A stretch of 64,000 nucleotides of DNA from Halalkalibacter suaedae (GCF_017939705.1 NZ_JAGKSQ010000001.1:1-64000), one strand, 5' to 3'; positions 36,488 to 45,503 are shown, counted from the first letter of the stretch. The notes: generated by a model not told the origin, from the letters alone. Numbers and translations are program-made.

Positions 36488-37366
36488 TTATTCCCTCCTT
36501 TCGGGTTTACTTAATGTTTTTCTACCTATCTCTCCTTCATTCGAAAACTTCGATCTGTGTAATAGAACCTCTGCATTTTCGGTTAACATTTTTTTTGCAC
36601 TATCACTACTTAAGGTAGCAGACTCAACAATTTTGTAACCTGTGTAGTAGCCTAACCAAATTGGAATACCCGTTTTTTTATCTCCATACAACAAATAATG
36701 ATAGTTATTTCTTCCTACGACGAAGAGATTCGCCTTAATCCACCTTTCAAACCAATCGGGGTTCCAATTTTCATCATGATACTTTGTCCATATTGCACAA
36801 GCATGTGGTCCAATTTCTTCCCTTACAGCCAATTCCGCGAGTCCTTCCATTACCATTGATTCTAGAAATGTCATTGACTCTTCTGTTTGGTTCGTCTCTG
36901 ATAATCGACAAATATGATGGTATTCATGTGTCAGTAGTGCACGTAGATCATCTTCTGTTAATGTCGGACTAATAAAAAGTATGATTGCATTAGATAGAGA
37001 AATCCCTGTTTTACCACCTAGCTTTTCTATTTCTACGGAAGATTCACGATTAATTGGTAGAACATACACCTTTACATCCGGTCCATTCCATTTTTGCTTT
37101 AAATGGTTTAATTGATTTTGAATAATCGACCAAGGGTGAACTTCCTTCCAAAGATCTATTTCATCAGATAAATTCTGAGTAGGGTGAAATAATCCGATCT
37201 GTAAAAGGTGGTAATGCAGTCCTGCTACATCTGTTGTCTGGAAAATATCAGATAGTGGGTCGACGATGGTCTGTTGTTGCCAAACCATTCGCTCTTGTAC
37301 TGTCGGTAATTCTAAGCTCTTAAGCAAATAAGCGTAGAGCCACTTATCTGTTCTCACAACTCCCAT
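36488..37366 (-). CDS. yjaZ: DUF2268 putative zinc-dependent protease YjaZ
   Basis: A 292-residue protein with the HExxH motif in LLTHEYHHICRLSE (near residue 153) and a downstream Glu in MVMEGLAELAVREE that could be the third zinc ligand. DUF2268 members are predicted peptidases. No signal peptide. AAGGAGG precedes ATG. In B. subtilis yjaZ follows fabF; here it is about 20 kb away. Substrate unknown. Confidence 0.85.
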   Translation of the reverse strand: MGVVRTDKWLYAYLLKSLELPTVQERMVWQQQTIVDPLSDIFQTTDVAGLHYHLLQIGLFHPTQNLSDEIDLWKEVHPWSIIQNQLNHLKQKWNGPDVKVYVLPINRESSVEIEKLGGKTGISLSNAIILFISPTLTEDDLRALLTHEYHHICRLSETNQTEESMTFLESMVMEGLAELAVREEIGPHACAIWTKYHDENWNPDWFERWIKANLFVVGRNNYHYLLYGDKKTGIPIWLGYYTGYKIVESATLSSDSAKKMLTENAEVLLHRSKFSNEGEIGRKTLSKPERRE

Positions 37367-37561
37367 TAATTGACCTCCTTCTTACTGTTACTATTACTAT
37401 ATGTAACGAAACAACAAGATTGAACCAAGACTATAGAATTGTATGAAAGTCTAACTATCTGTATGTATTTGTAGCGTGTAAAAAGATAATGGAGAGATAA
37501 GAACGAAACCAAGCTAACTCGAATAATATATAAAAACATGAAGGTAGGAGTAGGTGAGGAA

Positions 37562-37699
37562 ATGAGTGACAATCTCCAGAGCGGAATTTTACTAATTGTT
37601 TCTATTTTACTATTCATTAGTTTCACAACAGGGTTATGGACTAGAAACGAGGATGACAACGGGGCACCAGCAAGTCCACTATTACTATTTGATCAATAA
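37562..37699 (+). CDS. small membrane protein, 45 residues
   Basis: Short frame, ATG 37562 behind GGTGAGGA. The product begins MSDNLQSGILLIVSILLFIS, a single membrane helix, then a polar tail WTRNEDDNGAPASPLLLFDQ. It is 25 bp ahead of the next gene and likely in its transcript. No family recognised. Confidence 0.55.
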   Translation: MSDNLQSGILLIVSILLFISFTTGLWTRNEDDNGAPASPLLLFDQ

Positions 37700-37723
37700 A
37701 CTGTTTTAGAGGGAGGGGTTTGA

Positions 37724-38062
37724 ATGTATCAAAATAGGCCACCTCATCATAACCCCTATAATATGAACACACAGCAGCATTATCAGCAGCAAGCACCTCC
37801 TCCACCACCTTATCGGCCACCGTCTAAATCTGAAAATAAGAGAAAATCCCATATCACCCCAAATACACTTGCAGTTATTGCCGCACTGCTCACAAATGCA
37901 TTAGAAGTTCAATCTATTTTGGTTGATAAAGACAAAACCATTCAGGTACTTCTAGAAGGTTCCCTAAGGGTACAACAAAAATCTGAACTTGATCGAATTG
38001 TTGATCAAGTACGAGATGTGCCCGTTGGAGATTTTATTTCATCTCTATTAAATGAAAAATAA
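37724..38062 (+). CDS. hypothetical protein with His/Gln/Pro-rich N-terminus, 112 residues
   Basis: Residues 1-40 are low-complexity (HH, QQQ, PPPPP), a type common in Bacillus coat or envelope proteins. Residues 45-112 form a compact domain (HITPNTLAVIAALLTNALEVQSILVDKDKTIQVLLEGSLRV). RBS GAGGGAGG. The gene precedes topB convergently. I do not recognise the family; a sporulation role is only a guess from composition. Confidence 0.65.
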   Translation: MYQNRPPHHNPYNMNTQQHYQQQAPPPPPYRPPSKSENKRKSHITPNTLAVIAALLTNALEVQSILVDKDKTIQVLLEGSLRVQQKSELDRIVDQVRDVPVGDFISSLLNEK

Positions 38063-38090
38063 CAGCAGAACAAAGGTTGCTGTTATTTTT
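38055..38090. terminator. bidirectional terminator before topB
   Basis: Arms AAAAATAACAGCA and TGCTGTTATTTTT around a short loop. Confidence 0.85.
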
Positions 38091-38105
38091 CGCCGTTTAT
38101 TTTAT

Positions 38106-40253
38106 TTAAAATGTCATGTTCCAACTAAAATAATCATTATTGGGGTTTTTGTTGTAGGTTAACTTTGCATCAAACTTATTGCCATTTTTACTAGTTAATC
38201 CTTTTACCTTTACTTCCCCGTTTTTCAAAAGTGTCTTTACCATCGTCTGTGTCGGCTTTTTTTTCATTGAAGCTAAATATTTGTCATTTTTCCAAATGAC
38301 AAACGTACAACCGTTCTTCCAATTACTACAGCCGAAGCCCTTTTTCCCTTCAATAATTGCATTCTTACAAATTGGGCATGAACCAATAATCGCAGATTTC
38401 GCTCGTTTACTGGTCACTTCATTAATAATAATTGAATTCTCTTGCTTCATACGATTAATGACTTCATTTGTAAAACCGAAAATAAAAGAGAGAAATTCTT
38501 CTTTTGAAACCTTTCTTTTTTCAATATCTGCTAATGTCTTTTCGAGTCTACCTGTAAATTCAAGATCAAACAATTCTTGAATTGGTAAAGTTTCGACTAG
38601 TCTTACTCCAAGTTCGGTACAAACAAGATTTTTTGACTGTGCGGTAATATAACCGACGTCTTTTAATTTCTTAATCGTTTCTGCCCTAGTTGCTGGAGTT
38701 CCGATACTATAACCAGCCAAAATCGTCTCCATCATTTCCTCGCTCTTCTCTTCCTTGCTTTTCCTTCCGCAAGTTTCCATCACTCTGAGTAAGGTTTTTT
38801 CAGTATGAGGCTTAGGAGGTTTTGTCTGATGATTTTTGATAGTTAGCTCATCTATCTTCACATGTTCATGGAGTTGAATAGCAGGTAAGGTTATATCTTT
38901 TGATTCTATTTTCTCGACCTTCTTCCACCCCTCAATTAGTTGAACCTTTCCTTTTGTAAAGAAATGCCCACGTAACTCTGCTTGATTTACAACTATTTTT
39001 AGTTTTGTTTCTTCATATTCGGCAACAGGCATAAACTGAACAATAAAGCGATTTTTAATTGCTTGATAGACAAGTTCCTCATCCCTAGTCAATTTTTTTG
39101 GAATTAAATATGTCGGCATAATTGCACTATGACTTTCAACTTTCGAGCCATTAAATACCCGTTTTAACTTAGCAAAACGAATATCACTTTCATATGGAAG
39201 ACCCTTTTTAATAACTGCAAGAACTTTAGCTGCTTTATCAGTTAAGCTCTCATCTAAAACAACACTTGATGTTCTAGGATACGTAATAAACTTTTTCTCA
39301 TATAATGATTGAGCTACTTTTAATACTTTATCTGACGTCCACCCCTGATACTTACTAGTCATATATCCTTGCAAATTGGATAAATTAAAAAGAAGTGGCG
39401 GATACTCTTTTTTTCTCTCAACCTTTTTATCAATAACAGTGGCTGACTTTCCTTCAATCTCTTTGACTATGAGCTCCAAGGGCAAACGTTCCTTAAACTT
39501 CTCTGATTCCTCAACATAGGAACCTTCAAATTGCTGTCCTGTATTTGTCTGAAATAACGCTGTTAAAGTAAAATAATCCTCTGGCTTAAATGTTGCAATC
39601 TCCTTATCACGATCATAGATAATTTTCAAAGTAGGTAAAAGCACCCTTCCGATATTTAATGCTTTACCGGAACCTTTTTGATATTTTAACGTTGCTACAG
39701 ACGTTAAATTAATACCAATGACCCAATCAGCCCATTGCCTACTAATCCCTGCGTCTTGAAGTGGTTTTAATGCTTCATTTGGCTGAAGCTGATTTAATCC
39801 TCTTCTGACCTCGTCAGGTGTCCATTCATTTAATAGCAACCTAAATACATTTTTTCTTACAGGGATATGTTGAATAATTGTGTCCCCGATAATTTGTCCT
39901 TCTCGGTCATAATCACAAGCTGAAATGATTGCATCAACATCTGATCGTTTAATTAATTGTTTAATAATAGCTAACTGCTTTTTTGCACCATAGTCAGCTT
40001 TCTCACGATTTTTTGGGTCTGTCTTCACCTTATATTTAAACGTCTCTGGTACAAAAGGAAAGTTTTCCATTTTCCACTTTGCCATTTTCTCGTCATAATC
40101 CTTTGCATCATATAATTGTAATAAATGGCCAAATGCCCATGTAATTAAATAACCCTGTCCTTCAAAATATCCTTCTTGTCTCTGTTTAACTTGAAGTGCC
40201 TCTGCAATATTTTTCGCTACAGAAGGTTTCTCAGCGATAATGACCTTTGTCAA
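38106..40253 (-). CDS. topB: DNA topoisomerase III
   Basis: Type IA topoisomerase of 715 residues that decatenates DNA. TOPRIM at the N-terminus (VIIAEKPSVAKNIAEAL, ISACDYDREGQIIGDTI), the active-site Tyr in KFITYPRTSS, GIGTPATRAETIKKL, and a C-terminal zinc ribbon (CPICKNAIIEGKKGFGCSNW). TTG start at 40253, GGGGGAAG upstream. Complete and ordinary. Confidence 0.96.
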   Translation of the reverse strand: MTKVIIAEKPSVAKNIAEALQVKQRQEGYFEGQGYLITWAFGHLLQLYDAKDYDEKMAKWKMENFPFVPETFKYKVKTDPKNREKADYGAKKQLAIIKQLIKRSDVDAIISACDYDREGQIIGDTIIQHIPVRKNVFRLLLNEWTPDEVRRGLNQLQPNEALKPLQDAGISRQWADWVIGINLTSVATLKYQKGSGKALNIGRVLLPTLKIIYDRDKEIATFKPEDYFTLTALFQTNTGQQFEGSYVEESEKFKERLPLELIVKEIEGKSATVIDKKVERKKEYPPLLFNLSNLQGYMTSKYQGWTSDKVLKVAQSLYEKKFITYPRTSSVVLDESLTDKAAKVLAVIKKGLPYESDIRFAKLKRVFNGSKVESHSAIMPTYLIPKKLTRDEELVYQAIKNRFIVQFMPVAEYEETKLKIVVNQAELRGHFFTKGKVQLIEGWKKVEKIESKDITLPAIQLHEHVKIDELTIKNHQTKPPKPHTEKTLLRVMETCGRKSKEEKSEEMMETILAGYSIGTPATRAETIKKLKDVGYITAQSKNLVCTELGVRLVETLPIQELFDLEFTGRLEKTLADIEKRKVSKEEFLSFIFGFTNEVINRMKQENSIIINEVTSKRAKSAIIGSCPICKNAIIEGKKGFGCSNWKNGCTFVIWKNDKYLASMKKKPTQTMVKTLLKNGEVKVKGLTSKNGNKFDAKLTYNKNPNNDYFSWNMTF

Positions 40254-40413
40254 TATGCTTCCCCCTTTTTATTCATCATTCAACTAAAATTCTATTATAA
40301 CAATAGTGCGCAAGTGAAAAAAACACACTTTCAATCGCAGACATGGTACTATACTATCAGAAACTCATTATGAAAATTAGGAACCTTACTTTTTTCTTAT
40401 AAAGGAGACTATC

Positions 40414-41364
40414 ATGACTACGTTACATAAGTCGGCTCCCTTGTCATCGTACACCCAATTTACAAGGACTGAATGGGCCAAACTAACAGATACAACAAAT
40501 GAAATTCTAAATGCCAGTGAACGTGAGAGGCTTGGTAGTATTGATGAAACCATATCAGCTGAAGAAGTAACCGATATTTATTTACCATTATCACAGCTCT
40601 TGTATATGAATATGGCCCATTCTCTGTCCTTGCACCAGAAATTAAATACCTTTTTGCAAAAGGAAACGAAGAAAGCCCCCTTTATTATCGGAATTGCTGG
40701 AAGCGTTTCAGTAGGGAAGAGTACCACAGCTAGACTTATCAAAGCATTAATTGAAAAATGGCCAACTAAACCCAAAGTCGAACTAGTCACAACAGATGGA
40801 TTTCTATATCCAAATGAGACACTAGAAGCTCGTGGTTTGATGAAACGCAAAGGGTTTCCTGAGAGCTATGATATTGAACGTCTGATTGCTTTTTTAGGTG
40901 AATTAAAATCTGGGCAGTCAATTGTAGAAGCCCCGCTCTATTCACATTTAAGTTATAATATATTGGATAAAATTCAAAAGATTGAAAATCCTGATGTCGT
41001 TATTGTAGAGGGGATTAATGTTCTTCAAGTAAATAAAAAGAACCGTTCAACTCCACAATTATTTGTGTCTGATTTCTTTGATTTCTCTATTTATGTTGAT
41101 GCTGAAGAAGTGAATATCCAATCATGGTATATAGAAAGATTTAAATTATTGAGAAATACAGCTTTCCAGCACCCCAATTCATTTTTTCACAGATATCGTC
41201 ACCTTTCTGATGAAGAAGCTGTGACATTCGCTAAGCAGATTTGGGAGACAATCAATGCAGTCAATCTCGAAAAAAACATTCGTCCAACAAAGCATCGAGC
41301 GGATTTAATCTTGAAAAAAGGGGTCGGGCATAGAGTCGAGGAAATATGTCTGAAGAAAATGTAA
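40414..41364 (+). CDS. coaA: type I pantothenate kinase
   Basis: First step of coenzyme A synthesis. 316 residues with the P-loop GIAGSVSVGKSTTARLI, VTTDGFLYPNETLEARGLMKRKGFPESYD and EGINVLQ, all typical of bacterial PanK-I. RBS AAAGGAG. Monocistronic; repeat copy C follows 40 bp later. Confidence 0.96.
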   Translation: MTTLHKSAPLSSYTQFTRTEWAKLTDTTNEILNASERERLGSIDETISAEEVTDIYLPLSQLLYMNMAHSLSLHQKLNTFLQKETKKAPFIIGIAGSVSVGKSTTARLIKALIEKWPTKPKVELVTTDGFLYPNETLEARGLMKRKGFPESYDIERLIAFLGELKSGQSIVEAPLYSHLSYNILDKIQKIENPDVVIVEGINVLQVNKKNRSTPQLFVSDFFDFSIYVDAEEVNIQSWYIERFKLLRNTAFQHPNSFFHRYRHLSDEEAVTFAKQIWETINAVNLEKNIRPTKHRADLILKKGVGHRVEEICLKKM

Positions 41365-41405
41365 TTTTGAAATACGATGAACTAATATTATGTAGATACT
41401 ACTAT

Positions 41406-41641
41406 GAGGCTGGGAAATAACTAAAGTGCCTAACTGAAATACCGGACAAAGCAATCAAGTAGCGGATGAAATATACGTAGACTCCTGCGGGAAAAAAAGC
41501 CAAAGGTGAGACCCCACAGGCAAAGCCGTGGAGGCTCAGCGGCTTCCCGCGGAAAGCGAAGTATATTTCAGGAGCGGTTTACGTCCGCCAACCACCATTG
41601 TTCGGATTTTCTATTAGTTAAATCACTTTTGTCCCAGCCTC
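41406..41641. repeat. dispersed structured repeat, copy C
   Basis: A 236-bp copy, left end GAGGCTGGGAAATAAC, right end TTTTGTCCCAGCCTC. Same core arms as copies A and B. Its end lies 1 bp from the stop codon of the convergent carboxypeptidase gene, so it must form that gene's 3' end. Confidence 0.9.
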
Positions 41642-41642
41642 T

Positions 41643-42788
41643 TCATTTAAAATGATCAAATAATTGCGAAAACCAGTCTGTTAAGAAGAAAGATTGATTG
41701 TTGCTCCCTTCCACCTCTTCTGCTAAAGGAGGTACTTCAATAGATGCAGCGGTAGTTTCTATTGCTTTTGGAACGAGATCAAGAATCTCAGTGTGTATTC
41801 TTTCATTCCTTTCATTATTAATTCTTAACAAACCAGAATTATTTACTAGCAATGAGATTGTTTCTTCCTTCGCCTTAACAAAACGTATATCTTCTAGAAG
41901 TTCAAATTCTTGTCCACCCTCTGTCTTAAATCGTTCTCCCTCATAAACAAACCCAGTTTCATAATCATTGAATCCGAGTTCCATCAGTGCTTCAGTATCA
42001 TGATAAGCAAATGAGGCTGAAGGAGCCTTTAATGTGACGACAATTAATTCCATCCCATCTCTTTTGGCTGTTGTTACAAGTGTATGTCCAGACTGATCGA
42101 CATAACCATTCTTTACTCCGGTGACATACTCATTAGAAAGTAGTAAACGATGATGGTTATATAATGTCGTCTCCCACCCTTCACCAATCCACTCTAATTC
42201 TTTTGTACCTACAATTTCTCTGAATAAAGGATTTTCCATCGCATACCTTGTAATCTTGGCCATGTCATATGCTGTTGTCACGTGATTTTCGTCAAATAAA
42301 CCATGCGGATTGGTGAAGTTTGTTTCATGAGTGCCAATGATATCCTTAACGAAACGATTCATTTCTTTTGCAAATTCCTCTTCACTTCCTGCAAGATGGA
42401 TAGCAATTGCGGTGCCCGCATCATTACCTGAATTAATTAGCAGGCCTTGAATCAGCTTTAATAAGCTAACTTGTTCATTTTCTAGAAGATATACCCTTGT
42501 ACCGATAACCTCCGTTGCTTCCTTAGTCACAGTGACAATATCGTCTAGGTTCGCTTGTTCAATTGCAACAATCGCTGTAACAATTTTCGTTATACTTGCA
42601 GGATACATCTGTTGATCCATATTTTTATTATATAAGGTTCGTCCACTCTCACGATCCATAACAACGGCTGCTTCACTATGAAGGGGAAGCGTTTCTTCAT
42701 TTTCAGCAAGGCTAACACGAGGAAACACTAGCAAGCTACATAAAAGAAATAGGATAATATAGTTGACTCGTTTTTTGACTTCTCCCAA
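41643..42788 (-). CDS. D-alanyl-D-alanine carboxypeptidase (DacF-like, low-molecular-mass PBP)
   Basis: A 381-residue secreted serine DD-peptidase of the S11 family. Signal peptide VNYIILFLLCSLLVFPRVSLA, then motif 1 SITK (MYPASITKIVTAIVAIEQ), motif 2 SGN (LINSGNDAGTAIAIHLAG) and motif 3, which reads KNG in YVTGVKNGYVDQSGHTLV where KTG is usual. C-terminal beta domain and a terminal helix (FLTDWFSQLFDHFK) that could be a membrane anchor. TTG start with GGAGGGG. DacF acts in spore cortex synthesis; DacA-like vegetative role is also possible. Confidence 0.88.
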   Translation of the reverse strand: MGEVKKRVNYIILFLLCSLLVFPRVSLAENEETLPLHSEAAVVMDRESGRTLYNKNMDQQMYPASITKIVTAIVAIEQANLDDIVTVTKEATEVIGTRVYLLENEQVSLLKLIQGLLINSGNDAGTAIAIHLAGSEEEFAKEMNRFVKDIIGTHETNFTNPHGLFDENHVTTAYDMAKITRYAMENPLFREIVGTKELEWIGEGWETTLYNHHRLLLSNEYVTGVKNGYVDQSGHTLVTTAKRDGMELIVVTLKAPSASFAYHDTEALMELGFNDYETGFVYEGERFKTEGGQEFELLEDIRFVKAKEETISLLVNNSGLLRINNERNERIHTEILDLVPKAIETTAASIEVPPLAEEVEGSNNQSFFLTDWFSQLFDHFK

Positions 42789-42840
42789 ACTCTCCCCTCC
42801 TAAACAGTTATCAATCTATTATAACGAATTTTCATTACAA

Positions 42841-42909
42841 TCATATTTCATTTTCACTACAATATTGAAGATTATCTCTGGTTGTTACAACTTTCTTGCG
42901 CTCCACCAT
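42841..42909 (-). CDS. possible 22-residue peptide upstream of the carboxypeptidase
   Basis: Tiny frame with a near-perfect SD (AGGAGGTAAC) before ATG 42909; it encodes MVERKKVVTTRDNLQYCSEN and two more residues. It ends 52 bp before the carboxypeptidase start on the same strand. May be a leader or micro-protein; may be chance. The remaining gap (42910-43020) shows nothing convincing. Confidence 0.25.
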   Translation of the reverse strand: MVERKKVVTTRDNLQYCSENEI

Positions 42910-43020
42910 GTTACCTCCTGTCATTTTTCCGATTCCTTAACACTAAATTTTTCGTTACACAACTGTAAAGAAGCAGCTTAAACCTAACTGCCTCCTCACT
43001 TCCTACTTCTAAAAGAATCT

Positions 43021-43092
43021 CTTGGAAAATGTTAGTTAAGGAAACTAGCAAACTTATTTGATAGGTTTGTAGAGTAGATTTTCCAAGGAGGG
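43021..43092 (+). promoter_or_regulatory. leader hairpin overlapping the RBS of the LysM-hydrolase
   Basis: Perfect 10-bp arms CTTGGAAAAT (43021-43030) and ATTTTCCAAG (43078-43087). The right arm takes in the first bases of the SD AAGGAGGG (43085-43092). Inside are two smaller stems (TAGTT/AACTA and CAAAC/GTTTG). The folded form would partly hide the SD. Confidence 0.5.
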
Positions 43093-43100
43093 AATAACAA

Positions 43101-43688
43101 ATGAAAAAACTAATCATGACATTTTTTGCAGCTACTTTCTTATTTATTGGTGCAGAAGAAACATCAGCACAAACTGCACATACAGTAGTTTCTGGAGATA
43201 CATTTTATAAATTGGGACAAGCATATGGCGTTTCGGTTAATCAAATTAAACAAGCAAATCATAAAACAACAAATCTCTTAATGATTGGAGAACGACTAAC
43301 CATACCATCATCCTCGGTCTCAGCTGCTGACAAAGATCTATTAGCACGTCTTGTCCGTGCAGAAGCTGAAGGTGAACCATATGCAGGTAAAGTTGCGGTT
43401 GCCACGGTTGTCTTAAATCGTGTAGCCCATAAGGATTTCCCTAACTCAATCAGAAGCGTGATCGAACAAGTAACTTCAACTGGACATTATGCCTTTTCAC
43501 CTGTACAAAATGGACGAATCAACCGTGCTGCTGATGCATCGTCAAGACGAGCAGTTGACGAAGCTCTCGCATTTCGCGGACAGGGTTCAGGCTCAATTTA
43601 TTTCTATAACCCAAAAACAGCAACAAACAAATGGATTACTTCACGTACTCAAACAGTAAGAATCGGTAATCATATTTTTGCTAAGTAA
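43101..43688 (+). CDS. exported cell wall hydrolase with LysM and SleB/CwlJ-type domain
   Basis: A 195-residue protein: signal peptide (KKLIMTFFAATFLFIGAEETSAQ), one LysM domain at residues 27-72 (HTVVSGDTFYKLGQAYGVSVNQIKQAN), and a Hydrolase_2 (SleB/CwlJ) domain at about 77-195 with LLARLVRAEAEGEPYAGKVAVATVVLNRV (catalytic Glu) and the YFYNPKTATNKWI end. Like B. subtilis YkvT or SleB: vegetative wall turnover or spore cortex lysis. Own terminator at 43708. Confidence 0.88.
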   Translation: MKKLIMTFFAATFLFIGAEETSAQTAHTVVSGDTFYKLGQAYGVSVNQIKQANHKTTNLLMIGERLTIPSSSVSAADKDLLARLVRAEAEGEPYAGKVAVATVVLNRVAHKDFPNSIRSVIEQVTSTGHYAFSPVQNGRINRAADASSRRAVDEALAFRGQGSGSIYFYNPKTATNKWITSRTQTVRIGNHIFAK

Positions 43689-43707
43689 ATCAATTTAAAA
43701 GAAAGAT

Positions 43708-43753
43708 GGGGTGTCCGAAAAAGTCAAAACCAGACCTTTTCAGACACCCCTTT
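43708..43753. terminator. bidirectional terminator between the wall hydrolase and marR
   Basis: Arms GGGGTGTC(C)GAAAAAGT and ACCTTTTC(A)GACACCCC. Confidence 0.85.
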
Positions 43754-43805
43754 CAACTACTTATATAGAACTTCACTCATTTGCTTATTCGTATTTCAGT
43801 CGATT

Positions 43806-44249
43806 TTAACTACTTTTATTTCCGTCTTGAAGCTTTGTGATAATCGTTTGGTGCAAAGCTAGTAGTTGGGTAACCTCTTCTTCAGAGATGGTCATTAGCC
43901 CTTCCATCTTTTTAATATAAAATTTATGAATCTCTTTCGCCTGCTCTTCACCTTTTTGAGTTACTTTAATTTTTAATGTGCGGCGGTCACTCTCTGAGCG
44001 TTTTCGCTCAATCAGCTCTGCCTGAACAAGGCGATCTACAATTCCACTCATCGCACTTTTCCCAACCTGTATCATCTCAGCCAGTTCCGTTAATGCGATA
44101 TCAGGGTTTTTAGCTATCATGCGAAGCACAAAGCTCTGAGCAGCTGGTAGATTAAGATCATTTTCCTCTTTCCATACTTGTTGAAATATAACGCGATTCA
44201 CTTCCCGTATTGATGATAATATTGTTTCGACTTTTTTTTCTGGGTTCAA
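43806..44249 (-). CDS. MarR-family transcriptional regulator
   Basis: A 147-residue winged-helix repressor. Dimer helices, then the HTH (DIALTELAEMIQVGKSAMSGIVDRLVQAELIERKRSESDRRTLKIKVTQKG) typical of MarR, including the DxRxxxL wing. TTG start, AAAGGGAAG upstream. It has an inverted repeat just downstream of its own -10, so it is probably self-repressed. Ligand and further targets are unknown; the divergent gene is a small alarmone synthetase. Confidence 0.92.
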   Translation of the reverse strand: MNPEKKVETILSSIREVNRVIFQQVWKEENDLNLPAAQSFVLRMIAKNPDIALTELAEMIQVGKSAMSGIVDRLVQAELIERKRSESDRRTLKIKVTQKGEEQAKEIHKFYIKKMEGLMTISEEEVTQLLALHQTIITKLQDGNKSS

Positions 44250-44272
44250 ATTAGCACTTCCCTTTATTAATC

Positions 44273-44286
44273 GTTTACATGTGAAC
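44273..44286. promoter_or_regulatory. candidate MarR operator
   Basis: GTTTACATGTGAAC, a palindrome except for one pair (GTT-x-ACATGT-x-AAC). It lies immediately downstream of the -10 of marR, overlapping the expected transcription start. Confidence 0.6.
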
Positions 44287-44287
44287 T

Positions 44288-44315
44288 ATTTTACGTACTA
44301 TTAGATAAATGTCAA
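44288..44315 (-). promoter_or_regulatory. promoter of marR
   Basis: Minus strand TTGACA (44310-44315), 16-bp spacer, TAAAAT (44288-44293). Confidence 0.7.
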
Positions 44316-44464
44316 TCTCGTTTCTCTCTAAGCATTCAATAACTTCATTTACTTGTGTAAATAAAACTAATTCTCTTTGATTATATTGATTTTATTCTTA
44401 AATTTGATATAAATTAAATGAAGACGATTCAAAAATAGTTACAATGAATTGGAGAGAATTCTCA

Positions 44465-45211
44465 ATGGACACTGCAAATTTCGACCTAAAACAATTAAAA
44501 ATATTTAAAGATGAAGTCACTCGTTTCATGATGGCATATAAATTCGCCCTTGATGAAATTGATACAAAAATTGATATACTAAAACAGGAATTTGAGTATA
44601 TTCATGAGTATAGTCCCATTGAACATGTATCCTCACGGTTAAAAACTCCGGAAAGTATTCTTAATAAAGTCTATCGAAAAAAATATCCTCTTACTCTTAG
44701 TGGGATTAAAGAGAATATTAGAGATATTGCAGGAGTCAGAATTACCTGCTCCTTTCTTTCTGATATTTACAAGATTAGTGATATGCTTCATCGTCAGAAG
44801 GATCTCCATGTCGTAGAGATCAAAGATTACATTTCACACCCTAAACCTAACGGATATCGAAGCCTACATCTTCTTGTGCAAATCCCTGTCTTTATGTCTG
44901 ATCGAGAAGATCATGTCTATGTGGAAATCCAAATTAGGACAATTGCTATGGATTTTTGGGCAAGTCTTGAACATAAGATTTTCTATAAGTACAACAAGGA
45001 AGTTCCAGAAAGACTTATTAAAGAATTAAAGGAAGCGGCTGAATCAGCGACTGCACTTGATAAGAAGATGGAAACCATTCATCAGGAGGTTTCTGATATT
45101 AAGGCAAAAGATGAACAAGATCATATCATCCCATTGACTATAAATAACGAGAAACTGAGTTTACCAGTCGGGTTTTTAGAAACCATTTTCGATAAGAGCT
45201 CACTAAAATAA
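44465..45211 (+). CDS. small alarmone synthetase, RelP/YwaC-like
   Basis: A 248-residue (p)ppGpp synthetase-only protein. Motifs: SSRLKTPESILNKV, IRDIAGVRITCSFLSD, KPNGYRSLHLLVQIP, VEIQIRTIAMDFWASLEHKIFYKYN. It has the long form of the family, with a C-terminal 50-residue helical and polar extension beyond YjbM. Start at ATG 44465 with GGAGAG upstream. A second synthetase is at 14.4 kb. Likely stress-induced by transcription, as ywaC is through sigma-M and sigma-W; no such promoter was identified. Confidence 0.9.
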   Translation: MDTANFDLKQLKIFKDEVTRFMMAYKFALDEIDTKIDILKQEFEYIHEYSPIEHVSSRLKTPESILNKVYRKKYPLTLSGIKENIRDIAGVRITCSFLSDIYKISDMLHRQKDLHVVEIKDYISHPKPNGYRSLHLLVQIPVFMSDREDHVYVEIQIRTIAMDFWASLEHKIFYKYNKEVPERLIKELKEAAESATALDKKMETIHQEVSDIKAKDEQDHIIPLTINNEKLSLPVGFLETIFDKSSLK

Positions 45212-45216
45212 TAGCT

Positions 45217-45267
45217 TAAGGGTGCCTCAAAAGGTTAAAAAACCTGATGAGACACCCTTTTTATGTT
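45217..45267. terminator. terminator after the second alarmone synthetase
   Basis: Arms AAGGGTGCCTCA and TGAGACACCCTT with inner GGTT/AACC, then a T run. Its right edge overlaps the stop of the small convergent gene. Confidence 0.85.
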
Positions 45268-45392
45268 CCATTTTTCAATATTGACATAAATCCCCTTACT
45301 ATAAACCGAATAGGAATAAGCACCAACTCCGGAATATTCAGTAAGAGTTCGATTATCCAACCCCTTTTACCTTCCTTGCTTTGTCTACTCAT
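45261..45392 (-). CDS. possible small amphipathic protein, 43 residues
   Basis: Short frame, ATG 45392 with GAGGGTGGGAA upstream. The product has a basic start (MSRQSKEGKRGWI) and an amphipathic or membrane-associated helix (IELLLNIPELVLIPIRFIVRGF). No family recognised. It lies between the alarmone synthetase and the GntR operon on the opposite strand to both. Confidence 0.5.
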   Translation of the reverse strand: MSRQSKEGKRGWIIELLLNIPELVLIPIRFIVRGFMSILKNGT

Positions 45393-45503
45393 GGACGTTC
45401 CCACCCTCAATCATGATTAATCATTATAGACTTATTATTATTTTATCATCTCACTTAAGTGGAATCCATTCCAAACCTTTTTTTCTATTTTTTGTAATTT
45501 CCC

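Noticed and set aside
37366-37659. Open frame on the minus strand before yjaZ
   Set aside because: It is antisense to the small gene at 37562 and has no RBS; its hydrophobic, Ser-rich product looks like a shadow.
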